Positions 1 through 11,562 are shown, counted from the stretch's first letter. The stretch is DNA of 64,000 nt from Corynebacterium marinum DSM 44953 (GCF_000835165.1 NZ_CP007790.1:1674001-1738000); one strand, 5' to 3'. A program made the numbers and translations. The notes: generated by a model not told the origin, from the sequence alone.

Positions 1-183
1 GAAGACGGCGCCCGCGACCGCGACGGCGGCGCAGAGTGCCAGGAAAATTGCCAGGGGCCTGCTGCCCGCCTGGTACGCGGACCAGGTGCCGCCCACGAGG
101 AGGCCGGCGACGATGAACAACAGGTAGACCAGCCAGGGGCTGGAGCCCTGGCCTGCCTGGGCCACTGTATCAATGTCGGGCAT
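1..183 (-). CDS. small integral membrane protein, N-terminal part (cut by window edge)
   Basis: The first 61 residues are visible, beginning MPDIDTVAQAGQG with an ATG at 183. Two hydrophobic stretches follow: about residues 17-34 (LVYLLFIVAGLLVGGTW) and 42-61 (PLAIFLALCAAVAVAGAVF). The rest lies outside the window. The start is 3 bases after the hisB stop on the same strand, so it is probably the fourth gene of this histidine operon. From memory, corynebacterial his clusters carry a small membrane protein between hisB and hisH; that assignment is inference. No enzymatic motif is seen and the function is unknown. Confidence 0.7.
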   Translation of the reverse strand, partial: MPDIDTVAQAGQGSSPWLVYLLFIVAGLLVGGTWSAYQAGSRPLAIFLALCAAVAVAGAVF

Positions 184-186
184 GGG

Positions 187-789
187 TTACAGGGCCCCCT
201 TGGTCGACGGCACGCCGCGCACCCGGGGATCGAGCTCGACGGCCTCGCGCAGGGCGCGGGCGACGGCCTTGTACTCGGCCTCGGTGATGTGGTGCGGGTC
301 GCGGCCGTAGTGGCAGATCACGTGCAGGGTGATGCGGGCGTTGAGCGCGAGGGTCTCGAAGAAGTGCTCGTTGATCACCGTGGCGTAGTGGCCGCCGATG
401 ACGGCGCTGATCATCTGGTCCGGCTCGCCGCGCATGACGAAATAGGGGCGGCCGGAGATGTCGACGACCGACTCCACGAGGGTTTCGTCCATCGGCAGCT
501 GGCGGGAACCGAAGCGGCGGATGCCCTTCTTGTCGCCGACGGCGTCGAGCAGTGCCTGCCCCATGACGATAGCGGTGTCTTCGACGGTGTGGTGGGCGTC
601 GATCTCGATGTCACCCTTGGCGTGCACGGTCAGGTCGAAGGAGCCGTGGACGCCGAAGGCGGTGAGCATGTGGTCGAAGAACGGCAGCCCGGTGGAAACG
701 TCCACCCGGCCGGTGCCGTCGAGGTTGATCTCGACGGTGATGTCGGACTCGGAGGTGGTGCGGGTGGCGCGGCCGATGCGGTCGGTCAT
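187..789 (-). CDS. hisB: imidazoleglycerol-phosphate dehydratase
   Basis: This enzyme dehydrates imidazole glycerol phosphate to imidazole acetol phosphate in histidine synthesis, in the cytoplasm. It has 200 residues, the normal length of the monofunctional enzyme, with no fused phosphatase domain. The metal-binding histidine clusters of the family are visible: DAHHTVEDT at about residues 64-72 and HHITEAEY near residue 166. The ATG at 789 directly abuts the hisC stop at 790, so translation is likely coupled. Order on the minus strand is hisD-hisC-hisB. Confidence 0.97.
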   Translation of the reverse strand: MTDRIGRATRTTSESDITVEINLDGTGRVDVSTGLPFFDHMLTAFGVHGSFDLTVHAKGDIEIDAHHTVEDTAIVMGQALLDAVGDKKGIRRFGSRQLPMDETLVESVVDISGRPYFVMRGEPDQMISAVIGGHYATVINEHFFETLALNARITLHVICHYGRDPHHITEAEYKAVARALREAVELDPRVRGVPSTKGAL

Positions 790-3212
<2,423 letters not shown>

Positions 3213-3272
3213 CGGGAAAGTTCTCCTCGAACAGCCTGGAAGAGGTCGGCAGGGACAGGACGGTATTGCCTT

Positions 3273-3278
3273 ATTGTA
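3273..3278 (-). promoter_or_regulatory. -10 element of the hisDCB promoter
   Basis: TACAAT on the minus strand, with a start site expected near 3266 and a leader of roughly 50 bases ending in the AGGAGAA ribosome site. No clear -35 was found. It lies about 15 bases from the oppositely oriented TACACT for the YbjN gene. Confidence 0.5.
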
Positions 3279-3293
3279 GGTCGCCCGGCCCGC

Positions 3294-3299
3294 TACACT
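3294..3299 (+). promoter_or_regulatory. -10 element for the YbjN-domain gene
   Basis: TACACT, about 46 bases upstream of the ATG at 3346. The leader would be around 40 bases and contains GGAGGT at 3331-3336, a strong ribosome site 9 bases before the start. Confidence 0.45.
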
Positions 3300-3345
3300 G
3301 GGCACGCCCCTGTTTCCAGGCTCATCCCATGGAGGTGTCAGACCG

Positions 3346-4440
3346 ATGGTCTCCCTGACCGAGGTGTACGTCGCCGCCGAAAAGTTCGACTTCCACTGCT
3401 ACGTGGGGGCCGACCGGCTGATTTTCCCGTGGCACGACCACCTGGTCACCGCCTACCTGGATGAACGCAACCCCCCTGCCCTGGTGTTCGACACGGACCT
3501 GCGCAGCACCCTCGGGATGGAGCATACGGCGGCGCTCGCCCGCACCATCACCTCCTGGAACCGCGAAAGGCTCGGACCCACCGTCTCGCTGCGGGTGGGC
3601 GACGACGGAGAGGTGGGGCTGCACGCCCGGTCCAGCATGCTCACCGGCGCCGGGGTGACCTCCGGGCAGCTCGAGGATTTCGTGCGCCTGTCCATGGAGA
3701 CCACCCGCCTCGCGGTGGACCACCTCATCGGGGACTTCCCGGAGCTCGCGTTGCCCGGCACGGACGAGAACGCGGCGCGCCGCCGCAAGCAGGATGCGGC
3801 CGCCCTCGACGGACCCCTCCCCCGCGACCGCCACGTGAGCGTGAACGAGCTCGACGACGACGTCATGCGGCTGCGCGAGGTCGATCACCGGCGCACCCGG
3901 GACGAGATCGACGACTCCGGTTTCGACTTCGACCCCGACGAGGAGCACTCCGCAAGCATGAGCACGGAAGAGCACGACTGGGACGGCCACACCGGCGACC
4001 GGGAGGACCCCGTCCCCGAGGAGGTCACCCTGCCCAGGGTCCGAGAGACCCTGGCGGGCATGGGCATCGAGAAGACGCACGGCGACGACGACGTGATCAT
4101 CGCGTGGATCAACGACATCCTGTTCGGCTTCTTCCTGGACAACGGACCCAGCTACCTCATCAAGGGGCACTGGGACCCGAACCTGGACCCGGCCGCCGAC
4201 TACCTCCGCATGTTCCTGCTGTGCAACGACTGGAACGAGTCCTCCGTCACCACGAAGGCGTTCTGCCACGAGGACGACGACGGCCTGCAGATCCGGGTGG
4301 AGTTCACCACCCCGGTGGGCGAAGGCCTCAGCGACCTGCAACTCGAGCACAACACGGCGGTGGCGATCAACCACGTACTTCACGCTATCGAAGCGATCAG
4401 CACCGATTCCACGGGGGAATCGGCCGTCGCCTGGCCTTAA
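3346..4440 (+). CDS. YbjN-domain protein (two copies of the domain)
   Basis: The 364-residue soluble protein resembles the YbjN superfamily (type III secretion-chaperone-like fold; no defined biochemical role in actinobacteria). Two related halves are visible: about residues 1-130 ([22 protein letters not shown]) and about 225-350 ([34 protein letters not shown]). They are joined by a charged Asp/Glu-rich linker (about 130-220). Both halves contain a W/N-containing strand, [11 protein letters not shown] and [13 protein letters not shown]. The start is supported by GGAGGT. The stop overlaps the nadC stop by 3 bases, convergent. Function unknown. Confidence 0.85.
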   Translation: MVSLTEVYVAAEKFDFHCYVGADRLIFPWHDHLVTAYLDERNPPALVFDTDLRSTLGMEHTAALARTITSWNRERLGPTVSLRVGDDGEVGLHARSSMLTGAGVTSGQLEDFVRLSMETTRLAVDHLIGDFPELALPGTDENAARRRKQDAAALDGPLPRDRHVSVNELDDDVMRLREVDHRRTRDEIDDSGFDFDPDEEHSASMSTEEHDWDGHTGDREDPVPEEVTLPRVRETLAGMGIEKTHGDDDVIIAWINDILFGFFLDNGPSYLIKGHWDPNLDPAADYLRMFLLCNDWNESSVTTKAFCHEDDDGLQIRVEFTTPVGEGLSDLQLEHNTAVAINHVLHAIEAISTDSTGESAVAWP

Positions 4441-5327
4441 TCGAAGTCGAGCCCCAGGTCGAGCGCAGGCGCGGAGTGAGTGAGCGAACCCACGGCCAGG
4501 TAGTCCACCCCGGTGGAGGCGTAGTCTGCCGCCACGTCGAGGCTCAGCCCGCCGGAGGCCTCGAGCAGTACCCCGGGGGCGGTGGCGTTGCGGCGCTGCA
4601 CCGCCACCTGCACGGCCCACGGCTCGAAGTTGTCCAGCATGATCTCGTCCGGCTGCTCGGGAAGCAGCTCGTTGAGCTGGTCGAGGGTGTCCACTTCGAC
4701 CTCGCACCACTTGTCCGGGTACGCCGCGCGCACGGCGCGGAAAGCCGCGCGCACCCCGCCTGCGGCGACGACGTGGTTGTCCTTGATCAGCGCGCGGTCG
4801 CCCAGGCCCAGGCGGTGGTTGACTCCCCCTCCGACGGTGACCGCGTACTTCTGCAGCAGGCGCATGCCCGGCAGGGTCTTCCGGGAATCCCGGATGGCCG
4901 CACCCGTGCCCTCGACGGCGTCGACCCAGGCGGCGGTGGCCGTGGCGATGCCGGACAGGTGGGTGAGCAGGTTGAGCAGCGTGCGTTCCGCGGTGAGCAG
5001 GTCGCGGGTGCCCGCCTCGATACGGGCGACCACGTCGCCCGGGCCGACCCGCGTGCCGTCGGGGGCGACCTCCTCGACCTTGAACTCCGAGGTGGCAACC
5101 TGGCGGAGCACCCGGTCGACGACGAACAATCCGGCGATGGTGCCCGGTCGGCGGGCGACGATGCGGGCGGAGGAACGGTGGTCGGCGGATACCGTGGCCC
5201 GGCTGGTGATGTCGGGGCCGTAGGTGAGGTCCTCGTCGAGTGCTGCGGCGATGAGTCGGTCCACGTCCTCGGGATGGAACTCCGCGGACGGGAATGCGGG
5301 GGTGTGAGGCGGCGTCATGTTTCTCAC
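4437..5327 (-). CDS. nadC: nicotinate-nucleotide pyrophosphorylase (carboxylating)
   Basis: Quinolinate phosphoribosyltransferase makes nicotinate mononucleotide, CO2 and pyrophosphate from quinolinate and PRPP in de novo NAD synthesis. It has 296 residues. Family motifs are DLTYGPDITS near the N-terminus, LLNLLTHLSGIATAT, DSRKTLPGMRLLQKYAV, GGGVNHRLGL and EVEVDTLDQL followed by MLDNFEP. The given GTG start overlaps the upstream stop as GTGA; an in-frame ATG at 5318 is an equally plausible start. No nadA or nadB is next to it here. It converges on the YbjN gene. Confidence 0.95.
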   Translation of the reverse strand: MRNMTPPHTPAFPSAEFHPEDVDRLIAAALDEDLTYGPDITSRATVSADHRSSARIVARRPGTIAGLFVVDRVLRQVATSEFKVEEVAPDGTRVGPGDVVARIEAGTRDLLTAERTLLNLLTHLSGIATATAAWVDAVEGTGAAIRDSRKTLPGMRLLQKYAVTVGGGVNHRLGLGDRALIKDNHVVAAGGVRAAFRAVRAAYPDKWCEVEVDTLDQLNELLPEQPDEIMLDNFEPWAVQVAVQRRNATAPGVLLEASGGLSLDVAADYASTGVDYLAVGSLTHSAPALDLGLDFD

Positions 5328-5839
5328 TGTATCGGGAGCGGCGCAGGTTCCGGGTCAGGGGTCACCAGGGCGGAACACCAGTAACTCAACGCCGCCATGA
5401 AGGGGGCGGCGAACCAGCCGACCCCCGGAGCCAGTCCGGGCACGATGCTCACCCGGTCGCCCTGCGCCAGTTTCTCCACGTCGCCGACGGAGTGCATCAG
5501 CCCGGAGACCACCGTCCCCACCTCGAGGAAGGCGAAGGCCGAGAGCGCCGCGACGGCGGTCAGCCACCACAGCATCCCCGGGCCCCGGGTGGACGGCGAC
5601 GTCACGTACATGCTCAGGGAGATGATGACCGCCAGCAGCCCCGTGGCCACGACGAAGCTGCCGAAGGAGACGAACGCGACGCTGCCGGTGGTGGCGGCGA
5701 TGCTCACCTGCCCGCCGTCAACGAGGGTGCCGGTGTAGGCGGGCCGGAGGAGGCCCCAGATTGCGCCGACCGCACTGTAGACGAGCAGCGACACGGCGAG
5801 GATCCCCGCCGCGGAGCCGATCCTGGGTGGAATTCTCAT
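5324..5839 (-). CDS. integral membrane protein of unknown function
   Basis: The 171-residue protein has about four hydrophobic segments: near residues 10-30 (GILAVSLLVYSAVGAIWGLL), 52-78, 90-112 and 135-160. No catalytic or transport signature is recognised. It sits 5 bases downstream of the lipoprotein gene and overlaps the possible GTG start of nadC by 4 bases, so the three probably form one transcript. A role linked to NAD synthesis is not supported by anything beyond position. Confidence 0.75.
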   Translation of the reverse strand: MRIPPRIGSAAGILAVSLLVYSAVGAIWGLLRPAYTGTLVDGGQVSIAATTGSVAFVSFGSFVVATGLLAVIISLSMYVTSPSTRGPGMLWWLTAVAALSAFAFLEVGTVVSGLMHSVGDVEKLAQGDRVSIVPGLAPGVGWFAAPFMAALSYWCSALVTPDPEPAPLPIQ

Positions 5840-5844
5840 GCGGT

Positions 5845-6543
5845 TCAGTTACAGAACTTCCAGCGCCCGTCCTCGCGCAGGTAGCGCTGGGTCCGTGTCT
5901 CCGCCTGGCCGGCGGAGACAGCGGTGACCACGGCGGACGCCCGGTCGCCCTCGACCCGCACGTCCTCCACCGAGGTGATGTGCGGCTCGGCGGCCACGTA
6001 GTAGTCCCACTGGTTCAGCGGCTGGTCCGGTACGCCGGCCAGGTCCATCGCGGCTGCCCCGCCCTGGGCGGCGACGAGCTCGTTGCAGGTGTTCTCCGGG
6101 ATGTACCGCAGGAACTGGTGGAAGGTGTCCACCTGATACATGCCGCGGACCAGGCCGTCGATCTCGGCTCGGTCGGCGTCGCTGGCGTTGGCCCCGCCCT
6201 GGACCGGGTCGGGCTCCTGGTACAGCTCCCCGAGCAGCGGATCCTCGGCCTGGGGTGCCGGGGCGGCGGCAGCCGCGGGCTCCTCCGCCGCGGGGGCCGG
6301 CTCCGGAGTCTCCGCCGCCGACTCGGCGGGTTCCGTGGTCTCAGCGATCTCCGTGGTTTCGGTGGTTTCGCTGGTCTCCGTCGCCGAGGTGGCCGAGGTG
6401 GCCGAGGTTGCGGAGGTGGTGGAGGTCACCGTGCTCGGCGAGGCGGAGGCGCTCTCGGCGTCGCCGTCGCCCGAACCGCACGCCGCCACGAATGCCAGTG
6501 GAGCGATGAGTGCGAGGGCCGCGGCAGTCTTTTTCACATTCAT
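5845..6543 (-). CDS. lipoprotein with Thr/Ser/Ala/Glu-rich linker
   Basis: The 232-residue exported protein has signal sequence MNVKKTAAALALIAPLAFVA followed by lipobox Cys-22 (FVAAC). Residues about 30-110 are low complexity, with TSA and TTE repeats followed by Pro/Ala/Glu, a typical flexible wall-spanning linker. The C-terminal about 115 residues form a folded domain ending in WKFCN; it contains a second cysteine (NTCNEL) that could pair with the terminal one. The ATG at 6543 is preceded by AGGAAGAG. Function unknown; the domain resembles NTF2-like lipoprotein tails, as inference only. Confidence 0.82.
   Translation of the reverse strand: MNVKKTAAALALIAPLAFVAACGSGDGDAESASASPSTVTSTTSATSATSATSATETSETTETTEIAETTEPAESAAETPEPAPAAEEPAAAAAPAPQAEDPLLGELYQEPDPVQGGANASDADRAEIDGLVRGMYQVDTFHQFLRYIPENTCNELVAAQGGAAAMDLAGVPDQPLNQWDYYVAAEPHITSVEDVRVEGDRASAVVTAVSAGQAETRTQRYLREDGRWKFCN
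6340..6425. repeat. short in-frame tandem repeats encoding the TSA/TTE linker
   Basis: Degenerate 9-base units (GCCGAGGTG and GGTTTCGGT types) are repeated several times inside the lipoprotein gene. On the coding strand they give Thr-Ser-Ala and Glu-Thr-Thr runs. This kind of repeat can vary in copy number between strains. Confidence 0.6.
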
Positions 6544-6599
6544 GCTGCTCTCTTCCTGCGGGTGTGTCTGTGGTTGCGTCGGTGGTGCGTCGAAGGGTC

Positions 6600-6605
6600 A
6601 CCATA
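6600..6605 (-). promoter_or_regulatory. -10 element for the linker lipoprotein
   Basis: TATGGT on the minus strand, about 57 bases before the ATG at 6543, in the divergent region shared with the TetR gene. Confidence 0.35.
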
Positions 6606-6658
6606 GCAAGCGCCGCCCGAGGGATGGCTGACATATTCCTGGGAGTTTTCCCGGCGGG

Positions 6659-6664
6659 TAGGCT
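6659..6664 (+). promoter_or_regulatory. -10 element of a leaderless TetR-family gene
   Basis: TAGGCT is followed after exactly 7 bases by the GTG at 6672, so transcription should begin at or next to the start codon. Confidence 0.55.
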
Positions 6665-6671
6665 CGGCGGT

Positions 6672-7235
6672 GTGCAGTTGACCCGGGATTCCATCGTCGC
6701 CGCCGCCGTGGACATCCTCGACTCCTACGGCCTGGCGGACATGACCATGCGCCGGGTGGCCACCTCACTGGGAGTGGCCCCCGGCGCCCTGTACTGGCAC
6801 ATCGCCAATAAACAGCAGCTCATCGCGGCCATCGCGGAGAAGATCCTGGCGCCGGCGCTCAACGACGCAGCGGGCTGCACCCCCGCTGAGCTCGCCGCCC
6901 GGCTGCGCGGGGCGATGCTGTCCCGGCGGGACGGTGCGGAACTCGTCGCGGCGGCGCTCTCGCAGCCTGATTCGGCGACGCGGGCGGTCGTCGAGAAGCA
7001 GCTGGCGCAGACTCTGCGGGGGGACGAGGATCTCGTCCGGGCCGGGGCGGCGGCGCTCCTCCACCTCGTGCTCGGCGCCACCTCCCTCGAGCAGGCGCAG
7101 AAACAGTACTCGGCGGACACCGGAGCGGAGCCGCCCGCCGAGACCTCCGCCGACTTCCACCGCGGGGTGGAACTGCTGTTGGCGGGACTCACTGCGGCGT
7201 TGCAGTCGGGTGCATCGCCGGGCGAACAACTATGA
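6672..7235 (+). CDS. TetR-family transcriptional regulator
   Basis: The 187-residue repressor-type protein has an N-terminal helix-turn-helix: LTRDSIVAAAVDILDSYGLA, then MTMRRVATSLGVAPGALYWHIANKQQL (about residues 22-48). The C-terminal helical ligand domain is not recognised. The open frame extends upstream, but the GTG at 6672 is chosen because the TetR domain starts immediately after it and a -10 hexamer lies 7 bases before. It is 9 bases upstream of glgX, and the glgX -10 hexamer overlaps its stop codon, so glgX has its own promoter. Possible targets are itself and glgX; not shown. Confidence 0.9.
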   Translation: MQLTRDSIVAAAVDILDSYGLADMTMRRVATSLGVAPGALYWHIANKQQLIAAIAEKILAPALNDAAGCTPAELAARLRGAMLSRRDGAELVAAALSQPDSATRAVVEKQLAQTLRGDEDLVRAGAAALLHLVLGATSLEQAQKQYSADTGAEPPAETSADFHRGVELLLAGLTAALQSGASPGEQL

Positions 7236-7236
7236 T
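7231..7236 (+). promoter_or_regulatory. -10 element of leaderless glgX
   Basis: TATGAT is a near-consensus -10 that overlaps the stop codon of the TetR gene and ends 8 bases before the glgX ATG at 7245. Confidence 0.65.
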
Positions 7237-7244
7237 CTGTCCTC

Positions 7245-9695
7245 ATGACAACTGAGTCCCCCCACAACTACACGGTCTGGCCGGGTGACCCATATCCGCT
7301 GGGATCCACCTACGACGGCGCGGGCACCAACTTCGCCCTGTTCTCGTACGTCGCGGAGAAGGTCGAGCTGTGCCTCATCGACCGGGAGGACAACGAGGTC
7401 CGCATCAACCTCGAAGAGGTCGACGCGAATGTCTGGCACTGCTACCTCCCCGGCGTCCAGCCCGGCCAACGCTACGGCTACCGGGTCCACGGCCCCTACG
7501 ATCCGCACCACGGCAAGCGCTGCGACCCGAACAAGTTGCTCGTCGACCCGTACGCGCGGGCCTTCGACGGCGACTTCGACGGCGACCCCTCGTTGTTCTC
7601 CTACGACATCTTCGCCGACCCGCCCGGCTCCGGCCGCAACACCGACGACAGCCTCGGCCACACGATGAAGTCCGTGGTGGTCAACCCGTTCTTCGACTGG
7701 GGTTCCGACCGCGCGCCGCGCATCCCGTACAACGAGACAGTCATCTACGAGGCCCATGTCAAGGGCATGACGATGACCCACCCCGATGTGCCGGCCAACC
7801 TGCGCGGCACCTACGCGGGCCTGGCGCATCCGTCGATCATCGAGTACCTCAAGGATCTGGGGGTCACCGCCATCGAGCTGATGCCGGTGCACCAGTTCCT
7901 CCAGGACGACCGCCTGCGCGACCTGGGTCTGCGCAACTACTGGGGGTACAACACCTTCGGGTTCTTCGCCCCGCACCAGGATTACGCCGCGGCCGGCAAG
8001 CCCGGCGGCGCCGTCTCCGAGTTCAAGGGCATGGTGCGCGCCTACCACGAGGCGGGCATGGAGGTCATCCTCGACGTGGTGTACAACCACACCGCCGAGG
8101 GCAACCACCTGGGCCCGACCATTGCCTTCCGCGGCATCGACAACGAAGCGTACTACCGCCTCGTCGACGGCGACAAGTACCACTACATGGATTACACGGG
8201 CACCGGCAACTCGCTGAACGTGCGCGACCCGCACTCCCTGCAGCTGCTCATGGACTCGCTGCGCTACTGGATCACGGAAATGCACGTGGACGGTTTCCGC
8301 TTCGACCTGGCCTCCACCCTGGCCCGCGAACTCCATGACGTGGACCGTCTGGCGACCTTCTTCGACCTGGTCCAGCAGGACCCGGTGGTGTCGCAGACCA
8401 AGCTCATCGCCGAGCCCTGGGACATCGGCCACGACGGCTACCAGGTGGGCAACTTCCCGCCGCTGTGGACCGAGTGGAACGGCAAGTACCGCGACACCGT
8501 CCGCGATTTCTGGCGCGGTGAGCCCGCGACCCTCGGCGAGTTCGCCTCCCGCCTGACCGGCTCCTCGGACCTCTACGCCAACAACGGCCGCCGCCCCACG
8601 GCGTCGATCAACTTCATCACCGCCCACGACGGCTTCACGCTCAACGACCTGGTCAGCTACAACGAGAAGCACAACATGGACAACGGGGAGGACAACCGCG
8701 ACGGGGAGTCCCACAACCGGTCCTGGAACCACGGCGTGGAGGGGCCGACCGAGGACCCCGACATCCTCTCCCTGCGGGCCCGTCAGCGCCGCAACTTCCT
8801 CACCACCCTCATCCTCAGCCTGGGCACCCCGATGATCTCCCACGGCGACGAGATGGCGCGCACGCAGGAGGGCAACAATAACGTCTACTGCCAGGACAAC
8901 GAGCTGGGGTGGATGGACTGGGAGCAGCTGGAGGAGAACTCCTCGCTGCACGAGTTCAGCAAGCGTCTGCTGCGGATCCGCCGCCGACACCCGGTGTTCC
9001 GCCGCCGCCGCTTCCTCGCCGGCGGCCCCCTCGGCACCGACGTCCGCGACCGCGACATCGCCTGGCTGGTCCCCTCCGGCAAGCTGATGACGCAGGACGA
9101 CTGGGACTTCGCCTTCGGCAAGGCCCTCATGGTCTACCTCAACGGCAACGCGATCAGCGAGCCGGACAGCCGCGGCGAGAAGATCACCGACGACTCCTTC
9201 ATCCTCATGTTCAACGCCCACTACGAGGAGATCGACTTCACCCTGCCCCCGCGCGCCTTCGGCGTCCGGTGGCAGCTGCTGGTGGACACCACCGAGGACA
9301 TCGGGTACCCGGTCGAGGCGTCCGTCATCGAGGCCAAGGGCAAGATCACGGTCCCGGCGCGCGCCACCATGGTGCTCAAGCAGATCGAGCCCCCGGTGTA
9401 CGACGAGGTCGACGAGCAGGACGTGATCGAGGTCGTCGACGAAGCGGAGCGCAAGAAGGACCTGGGCCAGCCCGGCGGGAAGAAGACCGCCGACGCAGCC
9501 GCCACCGCCGATTCAGTCAGCACCGCCCCGACCGCCGCGGAGTTCGAGGCGGAGGCTGCAGCAGAGACTGCCGAGGAGATCGAGGAAGAGGCAACCGAGG
9601 CCCCCGAGGCCGAGGAAGACGACCGGGAGAGCGCCGACATCACGGCAAAGCGCCGGGCTGCGCAGCGCGACGAGTACACCGACACCGAGCAGTAG
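7245..9695 (+). CDS. glgX: glycogen debranching enzyme (isoamylase type)
   Basis: It hydrolyses alpha-1,6 branch points of glycogen, freeing maltodextrins for TreY/TreZ or MalP. An N-terminal CBM48-like domain (YPLGSTYDGAGTNFALFS) is followed by a GH13 barrel. Catalytic residues are visible: nucleophile D354 (DGFRFDLAS), acid/base E390 (IAEPWD) and D462 (TAHDGF). The protein is 816 residues, about 100 longer than usual GlgX. The extra is an Ala/Glu/Asp-rich tail after about residue 720, likely disordered. Transcription appears leaderless. Confidence 0.95.
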   Translation: MTTESPHNYTVWPGDPYPLGSTYDGAGTNFALFSYVAEKVELCLIDREDNEVRINLEEVDANVWHCYLPGVQPGQRYGYRVHGPYDPHHGKRCDPNKLLVDPYARAFDGDFDGDPSLFSYDIFADPPGSGRNTDDSLGHTMKSVVVNPFFDWGSDRAPRIPYNETVIYEAHVKGMTMTHPDVPANLRGTYAGLAHPSIIEYLKDLGVTAIELMPVHQFLQDDRLRDLGLRNYWGYNTFGFFAPHQDYAAAGKPGGAVSEFKGMVRAYHEAGMEVILDVVYNHTAEGNHLGPTIAFRGIDNEAYYRLVDGDKYHYMDYTGTGNSLNVRDPHSLQLLMDSLRYWITEMHVDGFRFDLASTLARELHDVDRLATFFDLVQQDPVVSQTKLIAEPWDIGHDGYQVGNFPPLWTEWNGKYRDTVRDFWRGEPATLGEFASRLTGSSDLYANNGRRPTASINFITAHDGFTLNDLVSYNEKHNMDNGEDNRDGESHNRSWNHGVEGPTEDPDILSLRARQRRNFLTTLILSLGTPMISHGDEMARTQEGNNNVYCQDNELGWMDWEQLEENSSLHEFSKRLLRIRRRHPVFRRRRFLAGGPLGTDVRDRDIAWLVPSGKLMTQDDWDFAFGKALMVYLNGNAISEPDSRGEKITDDSFILMFNAHYEEIDFTLPPRAFGVRWQLLVDTTEDIGYPVEASVIEAKGKITVPARATMVLKQIEPPVYDEVDEQDVIEVVDEAERKKDLGQPGGKKTADAAATADSVSTAPTAAEFEAEAAAETAEEIEEEATEAPEAEEDDRESADITAKRRAAQRDEYTDTEQ

Positions 9696-9696
9696 C

Positions 9697-10074
9697 TCAC
9701 CTGCGGTGGTGCCGCTCCACCGTCTCGTAATTGTCGGCGACCCAGTCGACCAGCGCCTGCGCCACAGGCAGCAGGCTGCGCCCCAGGTCGGTGAGCTCGT
9801 AGTCGACGCGCGGGGGGATCTCCTCGAACGCCCACCGGGCGAGGAGCCCGTCCCCGGTCATGGTGCGCAGGCGCTGGGAGAGCATCTTCTCCGAGATCCC
9901 GTCCACCGCCTGCACGATCTGCCCGTAGCGCAGGGGCCGGTCCGCGAGGGCGAGAACGATGAGGATCGTCCACTTGTCCCCCACCGCATTGAGCAGGCCA
10001 CGGCTGGGGCAGGTGCGGTCGAAGGGGTCGTACCTGCCCGCCCAGTCCTGCGGACGGCCGTTCATACCGCCCAT
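9697..10074 (-). CDS. HxlR-family transcriptional regulator
   Basis: The 125-residue winged-helix protein shows the family pattern: FDRTCPSRGLLNAVGDKWTI with a conserved cysteine, LRYGQIVQAVDGISEKMLSQRLRTM as recognition region, and YELTDLGRSLLPV as the wing. The frame is open much further upstream, but the domain begins at MGGMNGRP (ATG at 10074, alternative 10065) and the longer part would overlap the divergent gene. The stop lies 1 base from the glgX stop, convergent. HxlR proteins often sense reactive electrophiles or redox state; no ligand is indicated here. Confidence 0.9.
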   Translation of the reverse strand: MGGMNGRPQDWAGRYDPFDRTCPSRGLLNAVGDKWTILIVLALADRPLRYGQIVQAVDGISEKMLSQRLRTMTGDGLLARWAFEEIPPRVDYELTDLGRSLLPVAQALVDWVADNYETVERHHRR

Positions 10075-10147
10075 GGTAGCTGCCGGAGGGCCCGAGTAGA
10101 CTGGCGTCCCACTGCCCCGCCCCTCCAGACGAAAGCGAGTCGACGAC

Positions 10148-11467
10148 GTGATCCCGGCCCACGGCGCCCAACTCAGTGTCACCGCCACGAGCATCCGTAT
10201 CGAACGTTCGGCGCTGACCGCCGCTCTGACCGGCCGACAGTCTCTCGAGGTCCCCCTCTCGTCCGTCACCGGGGTCAGCCTCACGCCTCCCTCGCTTGTC
10301 GACGTCGGCCGGGTCCTCCTCGAGGGCCCGGACCTCGTAGTGGAGTTCGCCCCCAACCAGACGGCCGACGCCGAGGACTTCCTCGCCGATGTGGAGGCCG
10401 CTCTGCGCGGTGAGGCGCCCGTGGCCTCCACCGGCGGGGTGCCCGGCCTGAATTTCGTCGGATTCGACGTGGAGACCGCAAACGGGGACGTCGGCTCCAT
10501 CTGCCAGATCGGGGCCGTCCGCGTCGTGGACGGCGTCGAGGTCGCCGCGGCATCGTGGCTGTGCGCCCCGCCGTCGGGGCTCACGGAGTTCAGTCCGGAG
10601 AACATCGCGGTCCACGGCATCACCCCCGCCGACGTCGCCGGTCAGCCTGATTTCGCGGCCCGCCTGCCGGGCCTGCTCGAGTTCATCGGGGATCTGCCCG
10701 TGGTGGCGCACAACGCGCAGTTCGACATGATGGCGCTGCAGCGTGCGTGCGCGGCCAGCGACCTCGAGGTGCCCGCCCTCGCCTTCGGTTGCTCGCTGAT
10801 CCTCGCGCGGGGGGCCGGGCTGGGCCTGCGCAGCCACCGTCTCCCGGTGGTCGCCGAGGCGCTGGCCGTTCCGCTGGGCAGGCACCACGACGCCGCCGAG
10901 GATGCCCGGGCCGCCGCCCTCATCACCGTGGAGCTGGCCCGGCGGGTCGGGCACCGCGGCGGCTTCACCGACTTCCAGCACGCCGCCGGCTTCACCATGG
11001 GCGCGCTCAGCCCGGAGCGCACCTGGCCGGTCCTGCGGGACCGTTCGGGGGCCCGGACCGCTCTCGCCCAGGCTGAGGCCCAGCAGGTACAGGAGAAGCC
11101 GGAGAAGAAGGCCCCGCGCCGGGCGCCCTGGCAGTCTGTGGCCACCCCGGACGCCGTCCCGGAACCGAACCCGGACGCGGATCCTGCGGGACCCCTCTTC
11201 GGCCAGAATGTCACCCTGACGGGCGATTTCGAGCCTTTCGACAAGGGGCGGCTGTGGTCGGGCATCGCGGCGCTGGGCGCGAGCGTCGGCAAGAACGTGA
11301 CCAGGAAGACCACCATCCTGGTCGCCGGAACCTGGGCCACGAAGACGAGCAAGGAGAAGCGGGCAGAGGAGCTGATCGCGAAGGGGCAGGACATCCAGAT
11401 CTGGACGTCCGCCCAGCTCTTCGCCGTCCTCGGCCTCGAAGAAGACGAAGAACAGCCCCCGTTCTAG
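10148..11467 (+). CDS. DnaQ-type 3'-5' exonuclease with C-terminal BRCT domain
   Basis: The 439-residue protein has three parts. Residues about 1-95 form a PH-like leading region. Residues about 100-270 are a DEDDh exonuclease with FDVETAN (ExoI), VVAHNAQFDMM (ExoII) and HHDAAEDARA (ExoIII). After a charged linker, residues about 355-432 form a BRCT domain (FGQNVTLTGDFEPFDK, LGASVGKNVTRKTTILVAG). It is related to the epsilon proofreading subunit of DNA polymerase III but is a stand-alone actinobacterial type. The start is GTG at 10148 behind a TAGACT -10 near 10097. A role in DNA repair is inferred from the domains. Confidence 0.88.
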   Translation: MIPAHGAQLSVTATSIRIERSALTAALTGRQSLEVPLSSVTGVSLTPPSLVDVGRVLLEGPDLVVEFAPNQTADAEDFLADVEAALRGEAPVASTGGVPGLNFVGFDVETANGDVGSICQIGAVRVVDGVEVAAASWLCAPPSGLTEFSPENIAVHGITPADVAGQPDFAARLPGLLEFIGDLPVVAHNAQFDMMALQRACAASDLEVPALAFGCSLILARGAGLGLRSHRLPVVAEALAVPLGRHHDAAEDARAAALITVELARRVGHRGGFTDFQHAAGFTMGALSPERTWPVLRDRSGARTALAQAEAQQVQEKPEKKAPRRAPWQSVATPDAVPEPNPDADPAGPLFGQNVTLTGDFEPFDKGRLWSGIAALGASVGKNVTRKTTILVAGTWATKTSKEKRAEELIAKGQDIQIWTSAQLFAVLGLEEDEEQPPF

Positions 11468-11562
11468 GGGCAGTCCGGTCCCACCGGGAACCGCGGGCCG
11501 ATTTCTCCGGTCCAACAGTGGTGAGAACAACTCCCCACGACAGAACAGGACCCCCGGCAATC

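Noticed and set aside
3213..3272. Possible T-box or attenuator in the hisD leader
   Set aside because: The leader is only about 50 bases and lacks the GGTGGTACCGCG core that is clear upstream of ileS.
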